64,000 bases of DNA, from contig CAYXTP010000014.1 in the NCBI GenBank assembly GCA_964467985.1, positions 56,262 through 120,261 of the forward strand. Direction: 5' to 3'. This DNA comes from GCA-2720975 sp964467985. Lineage in GTDB: Bacteria; Planctomycetota; UBA1135; GCA-002686595. This document shows, piece by piece, positions 17,330 through 25,190 of the stretch. How positions within the stretch are numbered: the first letter of the stretch is position 1; every line of letters starts with the position of its first letter. The notes beneath the pieces were generated by a model. The model did no database searches. It saw nothing but the letters and a program-made list of their open reading frames with translations, and was not told where the DNA came from. The position numbers and the translations under genes are program-made.

Positions 17330-17599
17330 CTAGACGGACTCTTTCAGGGCCTTTCCAACCCTGAATCCCACACGCTTGCCCGCCACAATTGGAATCGGTG
17401 CACCCGTATGGGGATTGCGACCCATGCGCGCCTTGCGCTCCTTCACTTCGAAGGTGCCAAAGCCCGTAATGGTCACTGATCCGTCAGCCTTGAGCCCATC
17501 CTTGACACCGTCGAGAACCGTGTCGACCAAACGACCGGCCTGAAGCTTCGAAGTTTGAAGCTCCCTTGCGACGTACTGAATGAGGTGGCTCTTGTTCAC
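17330..17599 (-). CDS. HU family DNA-binding protein
   Basis: HU is a small dimeric DNA-bending nucleoid protein. The 89-residue sequence is complete: MNKSHLIQYVAREL start, GFGTFEVKERKAR, and the beta-arm block RNPHTGAPIPIVAGK with its intercalating Pro, ending GKALKESV. It lies 22 bp downstream of the lysine-rich H1-like gene in the same direction, so the two nucleoid proteins are probably one operon. Confidence 0.93.
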   Translation of the reverse strand: MNKSHLIQYVARELQTSKLQAGRLVDTVLDGVKDGLKADGSVTITGFGTFEVKERKARMGRNPHTGAPIPIVAGKRVGFRVGKALKESV

Positions 17600-17621
17600 G
17601 CCAAGTATCTCTTAGTCAGGC

Positions 17622-18023
17622 CTAGCGACGACGGGCCGTCTTCTTCTTGGCCCTCTTCTTGGTCGCACGCTTCTTGGTGGCTTTCTTCTTGGCCTTCTTC
17701 TTGGTGGCGCGCTTCTTGGTGGCCTTTTTCTTGGCCTTCTTGCGCGTCGCCTTCTTCTTGGCCTTCTTCTTGGTGGCGCGCTTCTTAGTGGCCTTCTTCT
17801 TGGCCTTCTTGCGCGTTGCCTTCTTCTTGGCCTTCTTCTTGGTGGCGCGCTTCTTGGTGGCCTTCCTCTTGGCCTTCTTGCGCGTTGCCTTCTTCTTGGC
17901 CTTCTTCTTGGTAGCGCGCTTCTTAGTGGCCTTCTTCTTGGCCTTCTTGCGCGTTGCCTTCTTTTTGGTTGCCTTCTTACGGGTGGCCTTCTTCTTGGCC
18001 GCCTTGCGTTTCTTCTTCGCCAT
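17622..18023 (-). CDS. Histone H1-like lysine-rich repeat protein
   Basis: The 133-residue protein is almost entirely Lys, Ala, Arg and Thr, as in eukaryotic H1 tails and the bacterial Hc1/AlgP-like proteins that compact DNA. After a head of about 31 residues come four near-identical 23-residue units of the form ATRKKAKKKATKKRATKKK plus AKKK, then a short end ending TARRR. No globular domain is present. Start ATG 18023 is preceded by AAGGAG 9 nt upstream. The gene probably exchanges repeats by slippage, so length will vary between strains. It is followed by HU, 22 bp away. Confidence 0.9.
   Translation of the reverse strand: MAKKKRKAAKKKATRKKATKKKATRKKAKKKATKKRATKKKAKKKATRKKAKRKATKKRATKKKAKKKATRKKAKKKATKKRATKKKAKKKATRKKAKKKATKKRATKKKAKKKATKKRATKKRAKKKTARRR
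17703..17978 (-). repeat. Four tandem 69-bp repeats inside the H1-like gene
   Basis: A 69-bp unit (23 codons) recurs at about 17703, 17772, 17841 and 17910 on the plus strand, each beginning near GGTGGCGCGCTTCTT (third base T or A at one position in the last). Most differences between copies are single bases, indicating recent duplication. Confidence 0.9.
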
Positions 18024-18453
18024 GAGAGGAGTCTCCTTGGGCCCGATGGGCCTGGGGGGTCGGTGCCCAGAATGTGCCCAAATTGGGCTTGGGTATGGGC
18101 TAGGTAGGAAGACGCGACATCATGGGGACCATCGGTCCCCCCCCAGACCCTCTGGACCCAGTTCTGGGAAACTTTTTGTCCGGAGCACAAGCTCCCCCGC
18201 GGTCTACCGGGCAGCAGCCAATGCGGTAGCTCGTCCCGCGCGCAACCCAAACACGGCGCACTCCGAATGGGTCTTTGTGAATTCCATTGGAATAAGGCCT
18301 AGTTGCGTATCGCTACGAACTACTTGTCGGTCCTGGGAATGCAGCCGGGGCCGGTGGTCAGCGTGAGCCTGGACTGCCCCGATGGCCGCTGCAAAGTCCC
18401 CTTCACTCTGGCAAGAAAAAGACCCTCAGAGGGACGTCATTCGTGCCTGGGGC
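18024..18453. other. Intergenic region upstream of the H1-like/HU operon, 430 bp
   Basis: It lies between the roadblock gene end (18454) and the H1-like gene start, both minus strand. It contains the palindrome GCCCAAATTGGGC at 18076-18088, about 53 nt before the ATG; this may be an operator for the nucleoid protein operon. Otherwise I see no gene or RNA. Frames on the plus strand here have no domain or ribosome-binding site. Confidence 0.5.
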
Positions 18454-18879
18454 TCAGCTCTGGTCGGACTCGAGCAGGCCCAAAAGCCGCACGAGGTCGC
18501 GTTGGCAGTCCGTCACGACTCCTGCCGACATGCCCCTATCCCACGACACGAGTAGCAGTGCCCCGCTGCCCAGGGGAAAGAGGGAGAACCCGCGCTCTGC
18601 CCCACTGATCTGGAGCTGTGTTGCCGGCCCGTTACCCAGCGTGGAAAACACCTGTCCAAGTGCCGCGTAGGAAGCGGAAGACAGAGCCACGACGAGGTCG
18701 GGGTCCTGGGTGCCCAGATCGCCTGAGGCTGCGATGGGATGGCCAGCGCGGTCGATCAGCATCGCACCCGCGATCCCCTCAGCCCCGAGCAGGCCGTTCA
18801 GGCGTCCGCGGATTTCATCCACGTACACTTCATAAGGCTCTAGCCGCTCGCGGCGGAGCTGTTGATCCAACTGACTCAT
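18454..18879 (-). CDS. Roadblock/LC7 domain protein (MglB-like)
   Basis: The 141-residue protein is a single roadblock/LC7 fold: helix NGLLGAEGIAGAMLIDRAGHPIAASGDL, a central helix LSSASYAALGQVFSTLGNG, and beta strands FSLFPLGSGALLLVSW. MglB is a GTPase-activating partner of MglA in polarity and gliding systems. It lies 18 bp downstream of an MglA-like GTPase, so the two should work together, perhaps in organising envelope or polar proteins. Confidence 0.82.
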   Translation of the reverse strand: MSQLDQQLRRERLEPYEVYVDEIRGRLNGLLGAEGIAGAMLIDRAGHPIAASGDLGTQDPDLVVALSSASYAALGQVFSTLGNGPATQLQISGAERGFSLFPLGSGALLLVSWDRGMSAGVVTDCQRDLVRLLGLLESDQS

Positions 18880-18897
18880 GTGATGGGTCCTCGGAGT

Positions 18898-20448
18898 CTA
18901 GAAGGGCTGCGCTAGGAAGACGCCCAGGGCGATCCCGGACAAGAAAGCCGTGACGACCAGGGCCGTCGTAGCCAAGGCCATCGAGCGCGGCCTCACGCTA
19001 CTGGCGACTGGAGGCAAGCTCACATGTGACTTCTTTGCGGACGTGCTGGGTGTCTTGAATGAGTGTGGTGCTGCGTGGCCCACGGGCGCTGCCGACGTGG
19101 CCTTGGGCGGCGAGGCGGGTAGCGCGGGCGTCGGATTGGCCGCCATGGCCTGCGGGGCAGGCGGGGCATCGACCGGTGCGGGCATCGAGCCACCAAGACG
19201 CAGACCCGAACCCTGCTCTTGAGGAGCGGGGATTGCAGGCATCTCTAGGTCGGGTCGAACCGCTTCGGTTACAGGCTGTACCGGCGACGCCGGGTTGTAC
19301 GCTGAGCGGGCTTGTGACTCGGGAGCTGAAGCGACTGACGACTGCGCCGTGGCCAGCTGCGGAGTCGGCTCCGCCAAGCTCGGGGTCTGTGCCTGTCCGA
19401 GTTCTGAGTGGGACAGACTCGGCAGACCAAGATGCTCCATAGGAGCCGACGCCGCGTGCTGCGATCCGAGAGGAGCCGCCGGTTCCGATCGCAACTCGGT
19501 CATCTCTTGAGCTGCGGGAGCCGCCTGCTCTGTGGATGCCTCATAGCAAGGCGTGGTCGCCTCATAGGGCACGGACATCTCGTGATTCTGCGCCGGTGCC
19601 TCATGGGCTGTCGGCAATTCACGGGTAGGTGCGGGTGCCTCGTAGGCCGCAGGTGTTGCGTGGGTCTGAGCGGGCGCAACTTGCGAAGCGGGCGCCGTGA
19701 AGGGCGCGGGCAGTTCTTGGGTGGGGCTGTGCGATTCGTTGCCCGCCGGCGCCGCGTGAGAAACAGTGGGAGTCTCGATCCCAGCAGCAGCGCGGGGCGC
19801 CGGTGCGCCGGGGGCCACAGGTCTGGGAGTCACGGGCGCGGGGGCCATTCCGGTCTGTTGGTGGACCCGGTCCAAGACCAGGGCTGCCAGAGCCTTGAGC
19901 GTCGGGAAGACACCTTGGCCTGAATTGGCCACCGCTTCCAGATCCGGAACTTCACGACCGCCAAGAGCATCGCGCAAAGCCGCGCGCATCTCCTCCACGG
20001 GCATGGCGTTGGCAAGATCGCGCTTGTTGAATTGGATGATCAGGGGCAAATCATCGAGGTTTTTGTCGTACTCGGCCAGGTTCTCGCGCAGGTTCGCAAG
20101 AGACTCGAGGTTGGCCTCGAGCATGTCGGGTGCAGAGTCCGCCACGAAGATCACGCCGTCCGTTCCACGCAAGACGAGTTTGCGAGTGGAGTTGTAGTAG
20201 ACCTGACCAGGCACGGTGTAGAGCTGGAAGCGCGTGTGCAGTCCTGCGACAGTCCCCAAGTCCAGTGGCATGAAGTCGAAGAACAGGGTGCGGTCCCCAT
20301 CCGTGGAGATGCTTGTCAGCTCTCCTTTGCTTGACTCTGGAGCCCGCTGGTGGATCACCTCGAGGTTGGTCGTCTTACCGGACATTCCCGGACCGTAGAA
20401 GACGATCTTGGCCGTCACGCGTTTGTCGCTGAGTTGAATCTGCACCAT
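18898..20448 (-). CDS. MglA-like small GTPase fused to a long linker and a C-terminal membrane anchor
   Basis: Residues 1-195 are a Ras-like GTPase of the MglA/Arf type: P-loop GPGMSGKTT (19-27), switch II YTVPGQ in the place of the Ras DxxG (about 77-82), and base-binding NKRD (141-144). The remaining 320 residues are a Pro/Ala/Glu-rich linker containing repeats such as YEAPAPTRELP. A single hydrophobic helix near the end (MALATTALVVTAFLSGIALG) should insert in the inner membrane with the GTPase in the cytoplasm. A membrane-tethered MglA is unusual, since MglA is normally soluble and cycles between poles. Its gene starts 2 bp after the TPR gene stop, and the roadblock partner follows. Confidence 0.8.
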   Translation of the reverse strand: MVQIQLSDKRVTAKIVFYGPGMSGKTTNLEVIHQRAPESSKGELTSISTDGDRTLFFDFMPLDLGTVAGLHTRFQLYTVPGQVYYNSTRKLVLRGTDGVIFVADSAPDMLEANLESLANLRENLAEYDKNLDDLPLIIQFNKRDLANAMPVEEMRAALRDALGGREVPDLEAVANSGQGVFPTLKALAALVLDRVHQQTGMAPAPVTPRPVAPGAPAPRAAAGIETPTVSHAAPAGNESHSPTQELPAPFTAPASQVAPAQTHATPAAYEAPAPTRELPTAHEAPAQNHEMSVPYEATTPCYEASTEQAAPAAQEMTELRSEPAAPLGSQHAASAPMEHLGLPSLSHSELGQAQTPSLAEPTPQLATAQSSVASAPESQARSAYNPASPVQPVTEAVRPDLEMPAIPAPQEQGSGLRLGGSMPAPVDAPPAPQAMAANPTPALPASPPKATSAAPVGHAAPHSFKTPSTSAKKSHVSLPPVASSVRPRSMALATTALVVTAFLSGIALGVFLAQPF

Positions 20449-20450
20449 AA

Positions 20451-21290
20451 TTACTGGCCTCCGGCCGAGTAGGGTTTGCGGGAAGCGATGGATAGAGGAT
20501 TGGCAGGCTGATCGAGTTCGAGACGTTGATCGATAGCGTCGAGCTCTGCTTGGATCTGTTCGCTTAGGTCTGAGCCGTCGGGAGCCGTGCGTGCTGCCTG
20601 GGCAAATACCTCACGGGCTTCGGCGAGCAAGCCGCTTTCGATCAAGCGGCGGCCCTTGACACAAGTAGCCTCGGCAGCAAGTTCTTGTCGCTCCAGGCGC
20701 GCCTGCAGCTCCCTTTCGCGGCGAGACTGAGCGGCCGAGTGGAGGCGTGCTTGGGCGAGCAATTGGTCGCGTTCCTTGCGCAGCGCAATGCCTCCAATCC
20801 AAAGCGAGTGCTCAGCCAGCAACGCGTCCATGGCCGCCACACGCTTGGCGATACCATTGGGGTCGTCGCTGCGAACGGCGGGCAAATGGGAGACCCGGAG
20901 CTTGAGCTGACCCTCGCGAGTTGTGATCCAAGAGCCGATCAGGGCCACGAGGAAGACCAGCAGGACGCAGGTCCAGCGCCTGGTCCGAATGCGGCTCTGG
21001 GCTTGCTCTTCGCGTTCGATCCAAGCCACGCGCTGAGCCACACCGGCGCGCGTGGGGTCCATTTCCAGCACTTGGCGGTAGGCCGACATCGCGCGCGTCA
21101 GACGCCCGCAACGCAGCCACTCGCTGGCCTGCCCCAGGAGGCTGGACAGGGCGTCCTCAGTGGGGAGGGTATCGCCCTCAGAATCGGAATCGAATTCCTG
21201 GTGGGGCACGTGGGATTGGTGGGTGGCTGACATGGGCGCAAGGGGTGCCCGGGAGGGCATAGGAACCGCTAGCACGTCTGTATCGGCCAC
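20451..21290 (-). CDS. TPR-like membrane protein of the MglA operon
   Basis: The 279-residue protein has an acidic, disordered head with GDTLPTED, a TPR-like helical pair (GQASEWLRCGRLTRAMSAYRQVLEMDP, read in parts), a single membrane helix (CVLLVFLVALIGSWI, about 107-121), and a C-terminal coiled coil with ALRKERDQLLAQ and LLAEAREVFAQAAR. It probably sits in the inner membrane with the TPR in the cytoplasm. It shares an operon with the membrane-anchored GTPase (2-bp gap) and roadblock gene, which suggests it is the scaffold of that set. Exact partner unknown. Confidence 0.7.
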   Translation of the reverse strand: MADTDVLAVPMPSRAPLAPMSATHQSHVPHQEFDSDSEGDTLPTEDALSSLLGQASEWLRCGRLTRAMSAYRQVLEMDPTRAGVAQRVAWIEREEQAQSRIRTRRWTCVLLVFLVALIGSWITTREGQLKLRVSHLPAVRSDDPNGIAKRVAAMDALLAEHSLWIGGIALRKERDQLLAQARLHSAAQSRRERELQARLERQELAAEATCVKGRRLIESGLLAEAREVFAQAARTAPDGSDLSEQIQAELDAIDQRLELDQPANPLSIASRKPYSAGGQ

Positions 21291-21364
21291 AGAGCTCGCG
21301 GGCTGGAGCGAGAAGCTTCTCCCACGCCGCGACTGTCCGAGTCTGAGACCCGACCCCGCAGGGA

Positions 21365-24300
21365 TCAGTCCTGGGGATCCACGGGCTCGATCTGCAGCAC
21401 ACCTGCAGGGTTGCGAGCAACGTCTCGCTGGCCTGCGAAGAGCACGAGGGTGTCGCCGGGCTGCATGGCCTGGCTCAGAGTGAGCCGCACATGGTCGCCC
21501 GAGATGACAGCCACACTGTTCACATCGGCGAATCCAGTGGTGGTCCAGAGTGCTTCATCCCCGCTGAACACGGTGTCCACATCCTCGCTGAAGAGGACCT
21601 CAATGGTGGTGCCCGCATTGTCGAGTTGGAAGTGCGTCCAGGCGTTGCTGAAGCTCGGCGGGGTGACGTCACCCGTAACCACTCCGGTGTCGCTCAGCGG
21701 AGCGCCAGGAATGTTGCCTGCGCTGTCAGCCACACTGCCGACGATCACCGAGAGGATGCTAGCCGGGTCCAGTTCTTCACCTTCCGGCAGATACAGAGTG
21801 ACGGTGTTGCTGGTGCTGTCCCAGCGAGCCGTCACGGCCGACATGTTGACGGTGAAGATACCGTTGGTGATCGCATAGCGGAGGGGATCCAAGGCCGTCG
21901 CCAAGTCGAGCGGCTCGTCGAAGACGGCCCGCACGTAGTCCCCACCGAGTCCCTCGACGCTCGTGCCTGCAATCGACACCAGGCCGGGAGGAGTGGAATC
22001 GTCAATCACAAGCAGTGTCATGTCCCCTACGGCGGTATTGCCCGCGAGGTCCTCGGCCGAGGCCTGACTGATCACGAGATTCTGTCCGGCGGTCACGGGA
22101 GCGCTGAAGGTCACGCGGGCAACCGAGGGGCTCACCAACTTGACGGTGTCCGCCAGGAGGCCCGGGCCCAGGTCGTAGCTTGCTGGGGTCTCCACAACAG
22201 AGCGGTAGACCGCCTCGTCGAACTGCACGAGCAATGAGTTGGGATCGGTGGTGTCCAAGCGAGCTGAGGAGGCCGCCTGTGTCGGTCCGTTCGTCGTGTC
22301 ACCGGCGACGCTGACGAGTTGCGTATCGGAAGCGAGCAGGGGCAGGCCCTGGGCCGAACGCAGAGGATCGGAGGCGAGGGCATTCAGGGTCACGTCATAA
22401 GACAGGGCTCCACGGAGCTCCTCGCCACGCGCCTGATCACGAGTGATCGTCAAGGTCGATGCGCCATCCCAATCGAAGTTCGCACCGAGCAGAGTGAGCT
22501 GCGTACCACCGGGGTTGGTCTTGACCGTGTAATGTGCGGGATCGGTCACGCCCCAGGGGGACATGGGACTGGAGAAATTCACGACCAAGGTGTCGTTGTC
22601 CTCACCCAGGACGGCCGTGACAACGGGTGCAGACCCATGACCGGGACCCGTGCTGTTCTCAGCCGAGATCGCGCTCGCCATGGAGGGGAACATGAGGTTG
22701 CCCGCCAGATCGGTCGCCCCGATCACATCCAGGGTGTCGGTCAAGTTGATCGGAGCGGCGTAGGTCAGTTGCACGCCAAGCCCTCCGTCGAGCGCGCTGG
22801 CCGAGGTGGGATAACCCAGCAGAGCGCCCGCCGCGCGTAGGGCGTAGCGCGTGCCATAAGGATTACTAACGGCGTCATAGAGGTTTTCGAGTTGGTCGCA
22901 GGCCTCGGTGAAGCGCACCGTGAGAACATCATCGTTGGGTGCATCCGAGCGCCAAACGGTACCCAAGCCAGGCAGATTGAACTCTGAACTGAGCGTGCCT
23001 CCGACGCTAGCGCCATCCACCGTGTTGCCACCGATGTCGCGCATGCTCACGAGTGTGATCTGAACGTCGTCGTCTTGCTTCAGGAACAGGTCCGCCGCGT
23101 CCAAGGTAATCTGAGCGTGTCGGGCCGAGGCGTCGTAGGTCACTGTGCAAGTCGAGATGTCAAGCACGTTTCCGACGGGCGACTCGAACGACCAGTTCGA
23201 CAGGTCCTGCACCTCGCTGGCCACCATGTCGTCATCGAAGATCACGTCCACAAGGTCGTTGTTCGCTCCCTCAATGGCTGCGGCGGTCAGGCTCCAGGCA
23301 CTGGGAGGGGTCTGATCGGTGGAGGTCGGGAAGTGGGGTCCGGAGACACTGCCCATGGCATTACCGGCGAGGTCGTCTACATCGGCGTCCACCGTCAAGC
23401 TCACGTCTCCAGGCGTCATGACCAGGTCACTCGAGACGACGCGCACCGTGTTCCCGTTCCCCAGGATCGTGGCCGAAACCACCGAGGCGCCCGGTGTGAA
23501 AGCGTAATTCGTGGGATCCTCGCCCTGGACGCTGTGCACGTCTTCTGAGAACTGAATGTCGACGGTGTAGCCCGTGGGGTCCACAGTCCGGTTTTGAACG
23601 GCGGCAACCACTGTGGGTGCACTTCCGTCGCCAGCAGCGCTCACAGGCGCCGCTTGAACAGTGAAGTCCTGGCCATCCACGTCCACCTGGCCCACTGCGT
23701 CCACAACGACGGCGTCGTTGTTGCGCATGTCGAAGTCCAGATCGACAGTCAGGGTCTTGAGCGTGAAATCGTAGGACAGGCCCTGGTCGGCCATAGTGAG
23801 CGGGTTGCCGTCGACCGTCATAGCCCAACGTGTTGCGTCGTCGGCGAAGTCCGGATCGATGGATTGATCCAACACGACGACGATTTGGTCGCCACCCGTG
23901 TTGTCAGCCGTGATTGCCGTCACAGAGGTAAAACCGTTGGGAGCATTGGTGCTTGTGAAGGCCTCTTGGTTGGCGCCCACAAGGTTGCCGTGGTAGCCGG
24001 TCAGCCCAGAGTGAGCAATCAGGTCGTAGCCCGGAGCCACAGGACGGCTGAACGTCACGTGCAACAGGCTGGGATCAGCCTGTTGCACGACAAGCGTCAC
24101 GAAGGTGTAGCCCTCTGCGTCCGGGTGGTCCACGACGGAGAAGTGGCCCGGGAGTGGTGAGCTATTCGGGTCCATGGGCTTGTCAAAGCTGAACTCCAAC
24201 ACCCGACCGAACTCATCGAGATCTAGGCGTTGCACGACCGAGGTCAGGTTGGGTGACTGCGTATCGCCGGTGGCGCTGCCCTGCACCGGGTTGGAATCGG

Positions 24301-24955
24301 CGGCCACGTCGGCCACGCTCTGAATGCCACTGACTGAGAGCCAGAAATTGGCGTGCAGGTTGGCCATGGCGCCCAGGTCAAAGGTCGCCACGCGGGTTCC
24401 CGCGTTGTAAGTCATGGTTGTTCCCGTCATGTCCACGGCCTGGCCAGCCACGGTCAACTGCCAGTTCGAGGAATCGTCCACGCCGGTCTCGACAAGAGGG
24501 GGACCACTGAAAGTCACCTCGAGGTAGTCGCCTCCCAAGGCTCCATCCGAAGTGTCTTGGGTTGCGGTCCTGATCGAGAAGCTTGGAGCTGAGCTGTCCG
24601 TCGTCGTGACGGCGTGCCAGCTGGAGTCAACCGCGTTGCTGAGCACTCGTACACGGTGACTAGGAGTCACGCGCGCATCCCAAGTGACCACCAAGTCGTC
24701 GCCACTCGGCGCCAGGCCGATGGCCGACTGACCTCCGTCGCTCTCCACCTGGGACGCGGCGAACACACCGTGGGCACCGTCGAACGACAAGAGAGTCGTC
24801 TGGCCGGTAGGATCGTAGCCCAAGTCCTGGACTGCGCTCTCCATAGACGCGCTACCTTGAGGATCCCCCGAAGTCGAAACGTGACTGGAGCAGGAGGCGC
24901 CGAGGAGGACAAAACCGGTGAGAAGCCAGGTGCGGGTAGAAAGGCCGATCTTCAT
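21365..24955 (-). CDS. Giant Ig-like repeat lipoprotein
   Basis: The ATG at 24955 gives MKIGLSTRTWLLTGFVLL followed by the lipobox GASC; a longer frame to 25048 is rejected. The 1196-residue mature region is a chain of about ten degenerate beta domains, each carrying a pattern such as DTLVVNFSSPM or SLLVQFDEAVYRS followed by DPAHYTV, and a closing ISQASAEDLAGNTA-type strand. This is the pattern of the SbsA/SwmB-like bacterial Ig-like domains found on cell surfaces. The protein is acidic, rich in Asp/Thr/Val, and should be an outer-membrane or surface adhesin or structural lipoprotein. No catalytic residues are seen. Confidence 0.75.
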   Translation of the reverse strand: MKIGLSTRTWLLTGFVLLGASCSSHVSTSGDPQGSASMESAVQDLGYDPTGQTTLLSFDGAHGVFAASQVESDGGQSAIGLAPSGDDLVVTWDARVTPSHRVRVLSNAVDSSWHAVTTTDSSAPSFSIRTATQDTSDGALGGDYLEVTFSGPPLVETGVDDSSNWQLTVAGQAVDMTGTTMTYNAGTRVATFDLGAMANLHANFWLSVSGIQSVADVAADSNPVQGSATGDTQSPNLTSVVQRLDLDEFGRVLEFSFDKPMDPNSSPLPGHFSVVDHPDAEGYTFVTLVVQQADPSLLHVTFSRPVAPGYDLIAHSGLTGYHGNLVGANQEAFTSTNAPNGFTSVTAITADNTGGDQIVVVLDQSIDPDFADDATRWAMTVDGNPLTMADQGLSYDFTLKTLTVDLDFDMRNNDAVVVDAVGQVDVDGQDFTVQAAPVSAAGDGSAPTVVAAVQNRTVDPTGYTVDIQFSEDVHSVQGEDPTNYAFTPGASVVSATILGNGNTVRVVSSDLVMTPGDVSLTVDADVDDLAGNAMGSVSGPHFPTSTDQTPPSAWSLTAAAIEGANNDLVDVIFDDDMVASEVQDLSNWSFESPVGNVLDISTCTVTYDASARHAQITLDAADLFLKQDDDVQITLVSMRDIGGNTVDGASVGGTLSSEFNLPGLGTVWRSDAPNDDVLTVRFTEACDQLENLYDAVSNPYGTRYALRAAGALLGYPTSASALDGGLGVQLTYAAPINLTDTLDVIGATDLAGNLMFPSMASAISAENSTGPGHGSAPVVTAVLGEDNDTLVVNFSSPMSPWGVTDPAHYTVKTNPGGTQLTLLGANFDWDGASTLTITRDQARGEELRGALSYDVTLNALASDPLRSAQGLPLLASDTQLVSVAGDTTNGPTQAASSARLDTTDPNSLLVQFDEAVYRSVVETPASYDLGPGLLADTVKLVSPSVARVTFSAPVTAGQNLVISQASAEDLAGNTAVGDMTLLVIDDSTPPGLVSIAGTSVEGLGGDYVRAVFDEPLDLATALDPLRYAITNGIFTVNMSAVTARWDSTSNTVTLYLPEGEELDPASILSVIVGSVADSAGNIPGAPLSDTGVVTGDVTPPSFSNAWTHFQLDNAGTTIEVLFSEDVDTVFSGDEALWTTTGFADVNSVAVISGDHVRLTLSQAMQPGDTLVLFAGQRDVARNPAGVLQIEPVDPQD

Positions 24956-25190
24956 GGGGAGGGCTCGATGCGTTGGGGAAGTCAGAAGCAGCCCGCGGAA
25001 TTGGGTGGGATCCGCGGAGGGAGACGGGGGACGGCCGCCCGAAGGCAAGCGTCCTATTCACCGCGCTATCGACGAGAGCGATCCGATGCTTGAGGGAACT
25101 CGCCAAACCCACCGCTGGGCTCGACGGCCGGTTGGCACTGGGCCCCCTTCTGCCCCCCCATCAGAGTCCCCTGTCGGGGCGCCCGAGGCC

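Noticed and set aside
17703..17978. CRISPR array
   Set aside because: The 69-bp repeats are contiguous, lie inside a coding frame and have no unique spacers or cas genes nearby.
17647..18366. Plus-strand frame of Leu/Phe/Ala repeats opposite the H1-like gene
   Set aside because: It is the reverse reading of Lys/Ala codons, which yields a false hydrophobic protein. The Lys-rich reading has a good ribosome site and the HU partner.
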